Below are positions 8,188 to 16,297 of a DNA stretch of 24,411 nucleotides, piece after piece. The notes beneath the pieces are model-generated. The model saw only the letters and a program-made list of their open reading frames with translations, was not told the DNA's origin and did not search any database. Source of the DNA: UBA5603 sp964501315 (lineage in GTDB: Bacteria; Bacillota_I; Bacilli_A; Izemoplasmatales; Hujiaoplasmataceae); assembly GCA_964501315.1 (NCBI GenBank), contig CAZCSO010000021.1, positions 1 through 24,411 on the forward strand, read 5' to 3'. The position numbers were made by a program, and so were the translations under genes. Numbering within the stretch: position 1 is the stretch's first letter; every line of letters starts with the position of its first letter.

Positions 8188-9837
8188 ATGAAAAAAAATA
8201 TGGTATCGGCATTATCGACATTCAATCTGTTGCTTTTTTTGTCAATGAAGTCCATTTGGTCGGGCATCGAGTGGATGTTGGGTGTATCCTGGCTTCAATT
8301 TTTCTTTTTAGGTCTGTTTGTATTGATGTTTTTAACAGCCATCGTCCATCGGTTCCATCCGATGAAGCCGGTGGGTGTCTCCATCTTAATCGGTGTGAAT
8401 GGTGTTTTTACCATCGCTTTAGGTTACATGGCCTACATGGGCATTGATAGTTACTATTTTTTCGTTCGAAGTTTTTTCGAAGTGACGTTTATTTTCTTGC
8501 TCGGAATCAGTGCTTATCTCCTGATTTTCAATTATCCCAAGTGTTCCTTGTCCCATAACCGGGCCTATCAATGGGGATTGCTTGGTTTGACCTTGCTAAC
8601 GCTTTTTGTTTTTTCGACCAACTTGGATGTTCATTACATGACACAAAAACCCGTTGTTTACGTTGTTGAAGAGTCGTATCAAATCGTTTGGACGACGTCA
8701 ACCCATGCAACCGCAAAGGTCATCGTTGATGGTGAAGAATACATTGATCTCTATGCCGGAAGTGCTTTATCGGAAACGACGGTTCACAAAGTCATGGTGC
8801 CGATGGCTGTTCTCAATCAAGCAAAAACCTATACGGTTTCTTCCACCCATATTTTTTATCGCGGTCCCTATTCGGGCATCAAAGGCGGAACCCTTGAAAA
8901 AACGTTTGCGTTTCAACCGGTTGATTCATCGGATGGGCTTAACTATTACACGGTTTCCGACACCCACACACAAAATCGTGGGGCCATCAACGCGGTTCGT
9001 TATCATCGCGAACGTTTGGATTTCTTGATTCTTGCAGGCGATATCATGAACCACTTAGAAACAAAGGAAGATTGTGAACGGATTTTATCATTGGGACATC
9101 AACTTACTCAGGGTGAAATTCCAGTGATTTTTGCACGAGGCAACCACGAAGTGAAAGGGACGTACGCCCACGAACTTCATCGCTATGTAGGGTCGCTCAA
9201 TGAACGGTTTTATTTTACCTTTCACTTGGATGACATTTTCGGCGTTGTTTTGGATTTGGGTGAAGATCACGCCGATGATTGGTGGGAGTTTTATGGCACG
9301 GCTTATTTTGACCAATACCATTCTGAACAAACAACGTTTCTTCAAACCGTGTACGAAGAAGAAGCGTATTTAGATCCAACCATTACGTACCGATTGGGGA
9401 TTTGCCATATTCCTGTGACCCTCGTCGAAGATGAGTTTTTGGATACGACGTTAAATGAGTGGACACCGTTTCTTAACGCAATGAATTTGGATGCGATGAT
9501 CAGTGGCCATAAACATCAATTGCTCGCTTTTACAACCGAGATACCAGCTTTGATACCATTTGACTATCATCAAAACTACGCTTCTGAGCCGATGGCGGCT
9601 GGATACCGCACCAACGCAACGTTTGTGAACATGATTGCGGCCCGGCGAAGCGACGTTCAATCGATTGAACAAAAAGAAAATCTATTCGGGTTTGAGTATA
9701 CCGGCTTGCTTGCAGAAGTATCGTTTTCAGATTCTCAAACAACGTTTACGTATACCAATCACAAGGGCGAAATCGTTGAAGTAGTTGATCCCTATAGTGG
9801 TGAAACACGGATGCATTACATCATTCCCATTGATTAA
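8188..9837 (+). CDS. Membrane-anchored metallophosphoesterase (calcineurin-like)
   Basis: This 549-residue protein has about five N-terminal membrane helices (to about residue 148), then a beta-rich domain (about 155-245) like the fibronectin-type domain that precedes purple acid phosphatases, then a calcineurin-like phosphoesterase. Metal-binding motifs are complete: SDTH (Asp258, His260), AGD (Asp285), GNHE (Asn319-His320), His407 in CHIP and GHKH (His441, His443). The catalytic part probably faces outside the cell and hydrolyses a phosphoester; the substrate is unknown. A much longer in-frame reading that starts inside the previous gene is rejected in favour of the ATG at 8188, which has a strong ribosome site. 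The five-helix anchor is unusual compared with secreted purple-acid-phosphatase-like enzymes. Confidence 0.88.
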   Translation: MKKNMVSALSTFNLLLFLSMKSIWSGIEWMLGVSWLQFFFLGLFVLMFLTAIVHRFHPMKPVGVSILIGVNGVFTIALGYMAYMGIDSYYFFVRSFFEVTFIFLLGISAYLLIFNYPKCSLSHNRAYQWGLLGLTLLTLFVFSTNLDVHYMTQKPVVYVVEESYQIVWTTSTHATAKVIVDGEEYIDLYAGSALSETTVHKVMVPMAVLNQAKTYTVSSTHIFYRGPYSGIKGGTLEKTFAFQPVDSSDGLNYYTVSDTHTQNRGAINAVRYHRERLDFLILAGDIMNHLETKEDCERILSLGHQLTQGEIPVIFARGNHEVKGTYAHELHRYVGSLNERFYFTFHLDDIFGVVLDLGEDHADDWWEFYGTAYFDQYHSEQTTFLQTVYEEEAYLDPTITYRLGICHIPVTLVEDEFLDTTLNEWTPFLNAMNLDAMISGHKHQLLAFTTEIPALIPFDYHQNYASEPMAAGYRTNATFVNMIAARRSDVQSIEQKENLFGFEYTGLLAEVSFSDSQTTFTYTNHKGEIVEVVDPYSGETRMHYIIPID

Positions 9838-9857
9838 GAAATCGCTCCTTTTTTGGT

Positions 9858-9886
9858 TTGATAATTCACCGATTTTGTGGTATCAT
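9858..9886 (+). promoter_or_regulatory. Promoter of gltX-tRNA-Glu
   Basis: TTGATA (9858-9863) and TATCAT (9881-9886) are 17 bp apart, and TG at 9878-9879 provides an extended -10. The leader is about 20 nt, with ribosome site GAGGTGA at 9902-9908. Confidence 0.75.
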
Positions 9887-9912
9887 ATTCTTGTTCTATT
9901 TGAGGTGACGAC

Positions 9913-11565
9913 ATGACATTAACGACACAATTAGCCAATCTGATCTTTCCATACAAAACCTTGTCTTTGGCAGAACTTGAAATTAACTATCCAGAAAGAA
10001 CGCTTCCAGAAGGAGCGATGGTCACTCGCTTTGCCCCGTCACCGACGGGCTTTTTGCATACCGGATCGCTCTTTGCATCGCTCATTTCTTGGCGGTTAGC
10101 CAAACAAAGTCAAGGTGTGTTTTTCTGTCGTTTGGAAGACACCGATACCAAACGGGAAATTTCGGGTAGCGGCGACTTGGTCTTGAAAGAATTAGAAACA
10201 TTCGGTATCGTTCCTGATGAAAGTTTTGTAAACGACGGTTTATACGGACCTTACCGTCAAAGTGAACGCAAGTTTATCTATGACGCCGTCATAAAAGATT
10301 TGATTATTCGTGGACGTGCATATCCGTGTTTTTGTACACATGAAGAGTTGGATCAATTGAGAAGCTATCAAGAATCCATAAAAGTTAATCCCGGTTACTA
10401 CGGAGAGTATGCAACGTGTCGAAAATTATCTGTCGAAGCAATGATTGATAAAATCAAAGCTGGACAACCGTACGTCATTCGGTTTAAATCCTTGGGTGAT
10501 GATGCCTTTAAAATCAACGTTGTCGATGAAATCCGAGGTTCCTTGGAATTGACGCAAAACAACCAAGACATCGTCATCATGAAAGGTGATGGGTTACCGA
10601 CCTATCATTTTGCGCATTTGGTGGATGACCATTTCATGCGAACAACCCATGTCACGCGAGGTGAAGAGTGGATGCCATCGCTTCCGATTCATCTTGAACT
10701 CTTTGAAGCCATGGGCTGGCAAAAGCCGAAATATGCGCATTTACCTGTTATCATGAAATTGGAATTTGATCGTCGCAGAAAACTTTCCAAACGCAAAGAT
10801 CCGGAAGCAGCGGTCTCTTTTTTCTTGGAATCAGGGTATCCGATTGAAGGCATCTTAGAATACTTGATGACGCTTGCCAACACCGATTTTGAAGAATGGC
10901 GGTTAGCGCATCTTACGGACAACATCTTTGACTTCAGTCTTCGTTTTGAAAAAATGACTTTAGACGGTGCGTTATTTGACATCGAAAAAATCCAATCAAT
11001 TTCCAAAGAACGATTGGGAGCGATGAATGCCGATGAAATTGCATCGAAAGCGCATGCTTGGGCAAAGCGTTTTGATGAGACATTTGCGCAACACATTGAA
11101 CTCGATTTTGAGTATTTTAAATCCATTCTTGCGATTGAACGGGGTGGCGAAAAACCTCGTAAAGACTATGTACGTTACCAAGATATCTATCCCATCATCA
11201 ATTTTATGTACGATGATGTGTTCGATGAGGCATTAACCAAACCTTTGCCTTATAATCCGATTTATTCAAAAGACATCATCATTCATGTATTGGAAACGTT
11301 CTTGTCTCAACCCGCGTTAGCCTTACCAGAAGGCGAATGGTTTGATAACCTCAAACAATTGGCTTCGTTATGTGGATTTGCGATGAATGTTAAAGACTGG
11401 AAGAAAAACAAAGAAGCCTATTTAGGGCACATCGGTGATTTTGCCGAAATCATCCGAATCAGTGTATCTGGACGCGTCAATACTCCGAATTTCTATTATG
11501 TACTACGGATTTTAGGCATCGATCGGATTCAAGATCGTTTATTAAAATCCATTAAGACGTTATAA
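9913..11565 (+). CDS. gltX: Glutamate--tRNA ligase
   Basis: This class I synthetase charges tRNA-Glu with glutamate. The ATP-site signatures are present: 'FAPSPTGFLHTGS' with the HIGH-type motif HTGS at 49-52, and the KMSKS-type motif KLSKR at 290-294. Cysteines in 'YPCFCTHEEL' and 'YATC' resemble the zinc site of some GluRS enzymes. At 550 residues it is longer than the roughly 480-residue Bacillus/E. coli form and fits the longer type I know from Clostridia and Mollicutes-related bacteria. Whether it also charges tRNA-Gln (non-discriminating) cannot be decided here. GAGGTGA precedes the ATG. A tRNA-Glu gene starts 8 nt after the stop, with no room for a promoter, so enzyme and tRNA share a transcript. 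Confidence 0.95.
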   Translation: MTLTTQLANLIFPYKTLSLAELEINYPERTLPEGAMVTRFAPSPTGFLHTGSLFASLISWRLAKQSQGVFFCRLEDTDTKREISGSGDLVLKELETFGIVPDESFVNDGLYGPYRQSERKFIYDAVIKDLIIRGRAYPCFCTHEELDQLRSYQESIKVNPGYYGEYATCRKLSVEAMIDKIKAGQPYVIRFKSLGDDAFKINVVDEIRGSLELTQNNQDIVIMKGDGLPTYHFAHLVDDHFMRTTHVTRGEEWMPSLPIHLELFEAMGWQKPKYAHLPVIMKLEFDRRRKLSKRKDPEAAVSFFLESGYPIEGILEYLMTLANTDFEEWRLAHLTDNIFDFSLRFEKMTLDGALFDIEKIQSISKERLGAMNADEIASKAHAWAKRFDETFAQHIELDFEYFKSILAIERGGEKPRKDYVRYQDIYPIINFMYDDVFDEALTKPLPYNPIYSKDIIIHVLETFLSQPALALPEGEWFDNLKQLASLCGFAMNVKDWKKNKEAYLGHIGDFAEIIRISVSGRVNTPNFYYVLRILGIDRIQDRLLKSIKTL

Positions 11566-11573
11566 AACGTCGT

Positions 11574-11649
11574 GGCCCGTTGGAGAAACGGTTAACTCAT
11601 AGCCCTCTCAAGGCTACATTCACGGGTTCGAACCCCGTACGGGTCACCA
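11574..11649 (+). tRNA. tRNA-Glu (CTC)
   Basis: This is a complete 76-nt tRNA with encoded CCA. GGCCCGT (11574-11580) pairs with ACGGGTC, with one G-U. The anticodon stem TAGCC/GGCTA (11600-11604, 11612-11616) closes loop CTCTCAA with anticodon CTC at 11607-11609. The T loop is TTCGAAC. It is closely related to the tRNA-Glu(TTC) at 57-132, sharing GTTGGAGAAACGGTTAACTC in the D region. It lies directly behind gltX and its 3' end is repeated in decayed form at 13.5 and 15.7 kb. Confidence 0.96.
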
Positions 11650-11665
11650 TCTTTAGCCGAGTAGT

Positions 11666-11695
11666 CATTCTCACAAAAGAGAATGGCTTTTTTTA
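11666..11695 (+). terminator. Terminator of gltX-tRNA-Glu
   Basis: CATTCTC (11666-11672) and GAGAATG (11679-11685) form a 7-bp stem with loop ACAAAA; a run of T begins at 11688, 39 nt after the tRNA 3' end. Confidence 0.88.
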
Positions 11696-12074
11696 TCTCT
11701 ACTTGGCCAATAAATCTCTATTGTTTCATTTGTAAAAGGTACATTTATTAACATCAAAATCAGACTAATTTTCTGATGTGTATAGAATCTTTTCGGTCGT
11801 TTAGGGTCTACACTCCTGTTTTCATGATACTTATGTGAAAATAAGTTAATTCGTTGCACAATAAAGAGTATTCATAGCAAGTTTGAGAAAAACAAGAATA
11901 ACAGCAACTGATTTGCACATAAGTTTTGGGGTAACCCTTGTTTTTGATGTTTTAATCGTGTCGAAGTGGTATTTCACTCAAACTATAATAATAACACCAC
12001 TAATTATAGCGATGTTTTCATAGAGAATATGATTCTATTTACTTTATAAATTTAATGAGATTTTATTGTTAATG
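11696..12074. other. Gene-free stretch with a hairpin
   Basis: No credible gene is seen; the only reading frame of note (about 62 codons, minus strand) runs into the tRNA terminator and has no ribosome site. TTGGCCA at 11703-11709 recurs at the same distance from the tRNA-like end at 13.5 kb. A hairpin is possible at about 11750-11780 (ACATCA/TGATGT). An isolated TATAAT on the plus strand near 11982 has no gene behind it. The sequence is AT-rich and looks like decayed accessory DNA. Confidence 0.5.
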
Positions 12075-12923
12075 CTAATCAATTTTAAATCCAGAGATTC
12101 TTTCCACTTGCACTGGATCTTGATGCGAGAAAAATTGGCTTTGAATGGTATCTAGTTCATTGATTGTATCCATCTCTTGTTCAGTTAATTCGAAATTGAT
12201 AACATCGAAGTTTTCCTCAATACGAGCGGAATTGACAGATTTTGGAATTACAATAATGTCTCTTTGAATTAACCATCGAAGTACAACTTGTGCAACAGAA
12301 CGTTGATGATGCTCAGCTATTTTTGATAATACAGGATGTTGGAATAATCCATTCTTACCTTCAGCAAACGGTGCCCAAGATTCTGTTTGAATAACTTTTT
12401 CATTCATGTAATCGTGAGCAAAATGTTGTTGATGAAATGGATTGACTTCAATTTGGTTAATGGCGGGCTTGATTTTGTTATTAATCATTAAATCGATGAG
12501 TCTATCCATCGTGAAATTACTGACACCAATAGCTCTAATCTTACCCTGTATGTAAAGTTCCTCCATGGCACGCCATTCACCATATACATCTCCAAAGGGC
12601 TGATGAATTAAGTACAAATCAACATAGTCCATGTCGAGACGTCTTAATGAATTATTGAAAGCTTTTAATGTTCCTTCATAGCCATTTGCTTGTACCCAAA
12701 GTTTAGTCGTGATGAAGATTTCATCTCTTGGAATACCACTTTTTTTAACAGCTTTACCAACGGCCTCTTCGTTGCCATAAACAGCAGCAGTATCAATTAA
12801 TCGATAACCTGTTTTTAAAGCATGCAACACTGCTTCTTCACACTGCTTTGGATCATTCATTTGAAAGACACCAAAACCCAATATCGGAATTTCGATTCCG
12901 TTGTTTAATTTTAATCGTTTCAT
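12075..12923 (-). CDS. Aldo/keto reductase
   Basis: This 282-residue (alpha/beta)8-barrel NADPH-dependent oxidoreductase has the catalytic tetrad intact: Asp44 (RLIDTAAVYGNE), Tyr49, Lys74 (TTKLW) and His107 (LIHQPF). The cofactor-binding 'IPKSVNSARIEEN' motif is near the C-terminus. It belongs to the bacterial AKR5-type 2,5-diketo-gluconate reductase/YtbE-like group, which reduces aldehydes and small ketones. AAGGAG precedes the ATG. It sits 15 nt behind a MerR regulator whose relatives sense reactive aldehydes, so aldehyde detoxification is the likely job. A broken second copy lies at 15.8-16.2 kb. Confidence 0.93.
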   Translation of the reverse strand: MKRLKLNNGIEIPILGFGVFQMNDPKQCEEAVLHALKTGYRLIDTAAVYGNEEAVGKAVKKSGIPRDEIFITTKLWVQANGYEGTLKAFNNSLRRLDMDYVDLYLIHQPFGDVYGEWRAMEELYIQGKIRAIGVSNFTMDRLIDLMINNKIKPAINQIEVNPFHQQHFAHDYMNEKVIQTESWAPFAEGKNGLFQHPVLSKIAEHHQRSVAQVVLRWLIQRDIIVIPKSVNSARIEENFDVINFELTEQEMDTINELDTIQSQFFSHQDPVQVERISGFKID

Positions 12924-12938
12924 GTGATTATTATCTCC

Positions 12939-13310
12939 TTATTTAAAGTCTTTATGGACTGTTTTCATCATTTCATCATAAATTTCTATCTTATAATCAA
13001 GACGTTCTAATGTTTTATTCATATCAGATATACGATCTATTATGAGCTTACGTTGTTCGATAAGTAGGTTTTTTCTCTCATCAATCGTCTCATCACCAGA
13101 TCTAAGTAATGTTAAGTATTGACTCAAAAACTCGATAGATAAACCCGCACTTCGCATACATTTAATAAACTCAATGGTTAGTATATCATTCTCATCATAA
13201 GATCTAATACCATTTTTTCTTTTTATATCACGAATTAATCCAATTTTTTCATAGTACCTTAAAGTATCTTCTGTGATGTCAAATTTCTTACTGACTTCTC
13301 CAATCGTCAT
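12939..13310 (-). CDS. MerR-family regulator (AdhR/NmlR-like)
   Basis: This 123-residue protein has a winged helix-turn-helix at its start (MTIGEVSKKFDITEDTLRYY) followed by 'EKIGLIRD', then a helical dimerisation region. The stretch 'IEFIKCMRSAGLSIEFL' with Cys51 closely resembles AdhR of Bacillus, where the matching cysteine senses electrophiles such as formaldehyde or methylglyoxal. Its own promoter has the 19-bp spacer and central palindrome typical of MerR control, so it should activate itself and the aldo/keto reductase 15 nt downstream. The ATG at 13308-13310 has AAAGGA before it. Confidence 0.92.
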   Translation of the reverse strand: MTIGEVSKKFDITEDTLRYYEKIGLIRDIKRKNGIRSYDENDILTIEFIKCMRSAGLSIEFLSQYLTLLRSGDETIDERKNLLIEQRKLIIDRISDMNKTLERLDYKIEIYDEMMKTVHKDFK

Positions 13311-13333
13311 TCATATCATTCCTTTCTATTTGT

Positions 13334-13364
13334 ATTATACACCTTGGAGTTAACTCCAAGTCAA
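13334..13364 (-). promoter_or_regulatory. MerR-type promoter with 19-bp spacer and palindrome
   Basis: On the minus strand TTGACT (13359-13364) and TATAAT (13334-13339) are 19 bp apart, the overlong spacing that MerR regulators correct by twisting DNA. The perfect 18-bp palindrome CTTGGAGTTAACTCCAAG (13343-13360) fills the spacer and is the expected operator. Confidence 0.92.
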
Positions 13365-13515
13365 GAGTTTAGTTCAACTTTCTTGATTTTGTTATTTTTT
13401 AGCACTTTATAACAAAGGAATATAACATTTATCAACAACAGATATATGAAGAAAAATACACTAAAATAAGTGTAGTGATATTAAATTCATTGAAGTCTAT
13501 GAGCTATTTTCGTCC

Positions 13516-13537
13516 TCGAAATCGTTACGGGTCACCA
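13516..13537 (+). repeat. Decayed tRNA-Glu 3' end (copy B)
   Basis: TCGAAATCGTTACGGGTCACCA matches the T-loop to CCA end of the tRNA-Glu at 11628-11649 at most positions. The rest of a tRNA is not recognisable upstream. A terminator follows at the same distance as in the true gene, and TTGGCCA recurs 54 nt after the CCA in both (11703 and 13591). It could be a displaced attachment site or the remains of a duplicated tRNA gene. Confidence 0.75.
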
Positions 13538-13551
13538 ACCTTTCCAAAGCA

Positions 13552-13581
13552 AGTCTATCTCACATTCGAGATAGACTTTTT
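13552..13581 (+). terminator. Terminator behind tRNA-Glu remnant B
   Basis: AGTCTATCTC (13552-13561) and GAGATAGACT (13568-13577) form a perfect 10-bp stem with loop ACATTC and a T-tract. The outer pairs differ from the terminator behind the intact tRNA, in both arms. Confidence 0.85.
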
Positions 13582-13597
13582 CATCTAGATTTGGCCA

Positions 13598-13995
13598 TTT
13601 TATCATAGACAATCTTGGCCCCTTTAGAGCCACATTTTGCTCACAAAAACAAACATGTAAGTCTGCAAATAATCCAATTATAGCAATTTTGTCTATGCCT
13701 TGAAAATCCTTATTCTTTTCCTGGGGATAATCAAAAAAAGCATACGCCTTGAGATATCATTGAGCAGTTCAATCGAACACTCAAAAGTGATGACCTACGT
13801 GAATATAAGCAATTGTGTCACTCTTGGTAACACTATTGAATTTGGCGTGGTATGTGTGTAATGGTGGTAAAATAGAGGAAAATCGCTGACCAATATCAAG
13901 ATGGTAATTCCCCTTTATTTGGGGTTGTGTTCGACGTGAATACCTATGGCAATTCCTACTAAATATTGTTTCACAAACCACTTTTCAAAAATGGT
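13598..13995. other. Gene-free stretch, possible transposase scrap
   Basis: No intact gene is seen. A plus-strand run of about 25 codons around 13757-13831 reads DIIEQFNRTLKSDDLREYK, reminiscent of the 'E.FNRTLK' motif of rve-type transposases, with stops on both sides; the match is too short to call. An inverted repeat CAAACCA (13974-13980)/TGGTTTG (13992-13998) runs into the -35 region of the next gene and might be an operator. Confidence 0.4.
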
Positions 13996-14024
13996 TTGAA
14001 AACGGTATCATTTTATGATATTAT
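13996..14024 (+). promoter_or_regulatory. Promoter of the J-like membrane protein gene
   Basis: TTGAAA (13996-14001) and TATTAT (14019-14024) are 17 bp apart, with TG at 14016-14017 as an extended -10. The leader would be about 115 nt. Confidence 0.55.
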
Positions 14025-14144
14025 TTTCTATAGTTATTCAGGATGATTGCATGGCTGGGTCATTCCCTTCCTTATGATACTACAACTTACTCACTGAATC
14101 CCGTGCAAATCTATTTCTAGTCGATTTCTATTTTGGAGGACAAT

Positions 14145-15488
14145 ATGGATAATTCTGAAAAATTGGCAAATGCATATTCAAAGTTAGGAGCAGACTCCTC
14201 TGCAACGAGAGATCAAATCCTTTCAAGAACAAAAACATTAATTGCCGAAGTTGGGATGGGGACAAATGATTCCGAATCCCTTTCAGAAATCTCCAAAATC
14301 ATTGAAGCAAGCAACATAATCATCAGTGAGATGGATATGAATCCAATTGCTAACTATGATGATTTGACGAAAACTCAGAATCATGAAGAAGAATTGACCG
14401 AACCAAAGGAACCAAACGAGGATTCCCCAAATGACGGAATAGAACTGAATGATTTTAGCGCAGAAAGCCTTTCAAAACAAGAACATCCAAGACCCATATT
14501 AGAGGTTCTAAGGACAAGTTTCTCAAATCACCGGAAAACATGGGTGATTTCCATTATTGTTTCGCTAATTATTATTGGTATTGCAGTTCCTCTAAGCATC
14601 ACCATTTCACGTGAAAATCGTTATGAATCAGTGTTGGCATTGATTGGAGAGTTTGACAGGGATAATATGGAGATGATCGGCGAAATACTCGAAAGTCTTC
14701 CATACGATTATAAAGAAAGACAATTGCTAAAAGAGCAATACTCTTATGTGATGAATCAAGTCTTCATTTTGGAGACAAACGACATTATGCAAGACTATTC
14801 GGTTCACTTGGATGCATACAGTGCTCTCGTATTGTTTGATAGTTCGAATTATCGATGGAGTTTAGGAGCATATTTGGATGGAATTGAAAGTCAATTTTTG
14901 ATTCTAGAAAACAAATACGACGGGATTAAGACTATGATGGAGAATTTTGCATATTATATGTCAATTTTCTCCAATGAAATTATTGCTATGCCCGATGATT
15001 ATCCCGGAATGGAAGCAATTATTAATCAAAATGAATCCGTGATGGAATACGTGAACATTATTGAAAACGGAAATGTCTATCGTGACTTTTCCAGTATGAG
15101 AGAAGCCTATTTTGAAATTCAGGTTTTCGATTCGATTTATTCTGATTGGGATTTATCATCATATTTGGATGACGTTGACGGTTTGGTTTTATTGTTGGGT
15201 ACGAAATGGGTAGATAATTTGAGTGGCTATTCTTTCGAGTTATATAATACGGTCGAGAATCAATATAGTATATGGTTATTAACAAATCTTCCTAACAACA
15301 AAGAATCGGGTAAATCATATTACTATTTTGTAGAAAATGATTACCGTATGTTTGGGTACGAAAACCAGTTAGATTCGACGGATAGATTCAACGCATTCAG
15401 GATTGACTCCATTAACGAATCAATGATTACAATTTACTGTTTTTCAACATCAAGATCGTATACTCTGTTTTTGGACACAGATAATTAA
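14145..15488 (+). CDS. Single-pass membrane protein with J-like N-terminus and two extracellular repeats
   Basis: I do not recognise this 447-residue protein. Residues 10-63 (YSKLGADSSATRDQIL... SEISKIIEASNII) have the spacing of a J domain, but the HPD motif needed to stimulate Hsp70 is missing. An acidic linker (about 72-110) leads to one membrane helix (133-154). The outside part contains two related units, 186-259 and 283-357, sharing a pattern such as 'DYS..LDAY..L.LFDSS.Y.W.L..YLD'. The tail (about 358-447) is unlike them and may fold separately. GGAGGA (14135-14140) precedes the ATG at 14145. The gene stands alone between two tRNA-Glu remnants, which suggests it came in as cargo. Function is unknown. 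Confidence 0.75.
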   Translation: MDNSEKLANAYSKLGADSSATRDQILSRTKTLIAEVGMGTNDSESLSEISKIIEASNIIISEMDMNPIANYDDLTKTQNHEEELTEPKEPNEDSPNDGIELNDFSAESLSKQEHPRPILEVLRTSFSNHRKTWVISIIVSLIIIGIAVPLSITISRENRYESVLALIGEFDRDNMEMIGEILESLPYDYKERQLLKEQYSYVMNQVFILETNDIMQDYSVHLDAYSALVLFDSSNYRWSLGAYLDGIESQFLILENKYDGIKTMMENFAYYMSIFSNEIIAMPDDYPGMEAIINQNESVMEYVNIIENGNVYRDFSSMREAYFEIQVFDSIYSDWDLSSYLDDVDGLVLLLGTKWVDNLSGYSFELYNTVENQYSIWLLTNLPNNKESGKSYYYFVENDYRMFGYENQLDSTDRFNAFRIDSINESMITIYCFSTSRSYTLFLDTDN

Positions 15489-15665
15489 TACTGTTACGAA
15501 TGCAAAGAAACATTTTTAAATCCTTTTTGCAGGATACGATTTTCGTATTTTTCATGATTCGATAGGATTATTCATAATTGTGCTAATGGAATAATTCTAT
15601 TTTTTTACTCTAATAAAAAACACCAAGACAAGGACAACATATCGCTTGCCACTTATATATATATT

Positions 15666-15696
15666 TTCACGGGGTGTTCTCCGCTACGGGTCTCCA
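15666..15696 (+). repeat. Decayed tRNA-Glu 3' end (copy C)
   Basis: TTCACGGGG and CTACGGGTCTCCA keep the T-stem, acceptor and CCA pattern of the tRNA-Glu 3' end (11619-11649) with no length change over 31 nt, but the T loop has decayed. It is more diverged than copy B. A terminator-like hairpin follows at the same distance as in the true gene. Confidence 0.6.
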
Positions 15697-15710
15697 ACAC
15701 TATCAGAGTA

Positions 15711-15742
15711 AGATCATCTCATATAAAAGATGAGCTTTTTTT
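15711..15742 (+). terminator. Terminator behind tRNA-Glu remnant C
   Basis: AGATCATCT (15711-15719) pairs with AGATGAGCT (15728-15736) with one mismatch; seven T follow. Its T-tract starts about 40 nt after the CCA, as in copies A and B. Confidence 0.7.
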
Positions 15743-15794
15743 GTCTTTTTTGAGCGGTCAAGTCAACTAAAAACGACGTGATTTTGAATGCTTT

Positions 15795-16180
15795 ATTCCT
15801 AAAGTCGATGAGTCTATCCATCGTGATATTACTGACACCAATAGCTCTACCCTTACCTTGTTCGCAACGTTCCTCCACGGCACGCCATTCACCATATATA
15901 TCTCCAAAGGGTTGATGAATTAAGTACAAATCAATATAGTCCATATCTAGACGCTTTAATGAGTTGTTAAAAGCTTTTAATGTTCCTTCATAACCATTTG
16001 ATTGTACCCAAAGCTTAGTTGTGATGAAAATTTCATCTCTTGGAACACCACTTTTTTTAACTGTTTTATCAACTGCACTTTCGTTGCCATAAACAACAGC
16101 GGTATCAATTAATCGATAACCTGTTTAAAAGCATGTAAGACAGCTGCTTCACATTGTTTGGATCATTCATTTGAAAGAAT
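15795..16180 (-). pseudogene. Broken aldo/keto reductase fragment
   Basis: The minus strand encodes residues equivalent to about 19-147 of the aldo/keto reductase at 12075-12923 with high similarity, including 'MDYIDLYLIHQPFGDIYGEWRA' and 'RAIGVSN.TMDRLID'. Both ends of the gene are missing. Two single-base losses near the N-terminal end (around 16125 and 16158) shift the frame. His107 of the active site is kept, but no start codon and no C-terminal half remain. Similarity ends about 100 nt from tRNA remnant C, so this may be part of a duplicated tRNA-Glu/reductase segment that has since been trimmed. Confidence 0.88.
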
Positions 16181-16297
16181 ATAGCCTCAGATCTATTTAC
16201 ATTTATTAATTGAATTTAAGTCACCTTATAGATATTTATTGGCATCTATGTTATGATTTATGTGCTAAATTAAAAATGAAGAAGAAAGGATTTATTG

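Noticed and set aside
11671..11859. Minus-strand reading frame of 62 codons behind tRNA-Glu
   Set aside because: No ribosome site, runs into the terminator hairpin, no recognisable protein features.
13757..13831. Plus-strand run DIIEQFNRTLKSDDLREYK resembling an rve-type transposase motif
   Set aside because: About 25 codons between stops; too short to call a pseudogene, and neighbouring frames gave no continuing match.
13781..13981. Minus-strand reading frame of 66 codons
   Set aside because: No ribosome site or recognisable motif; lies in decayed accessory DNA.
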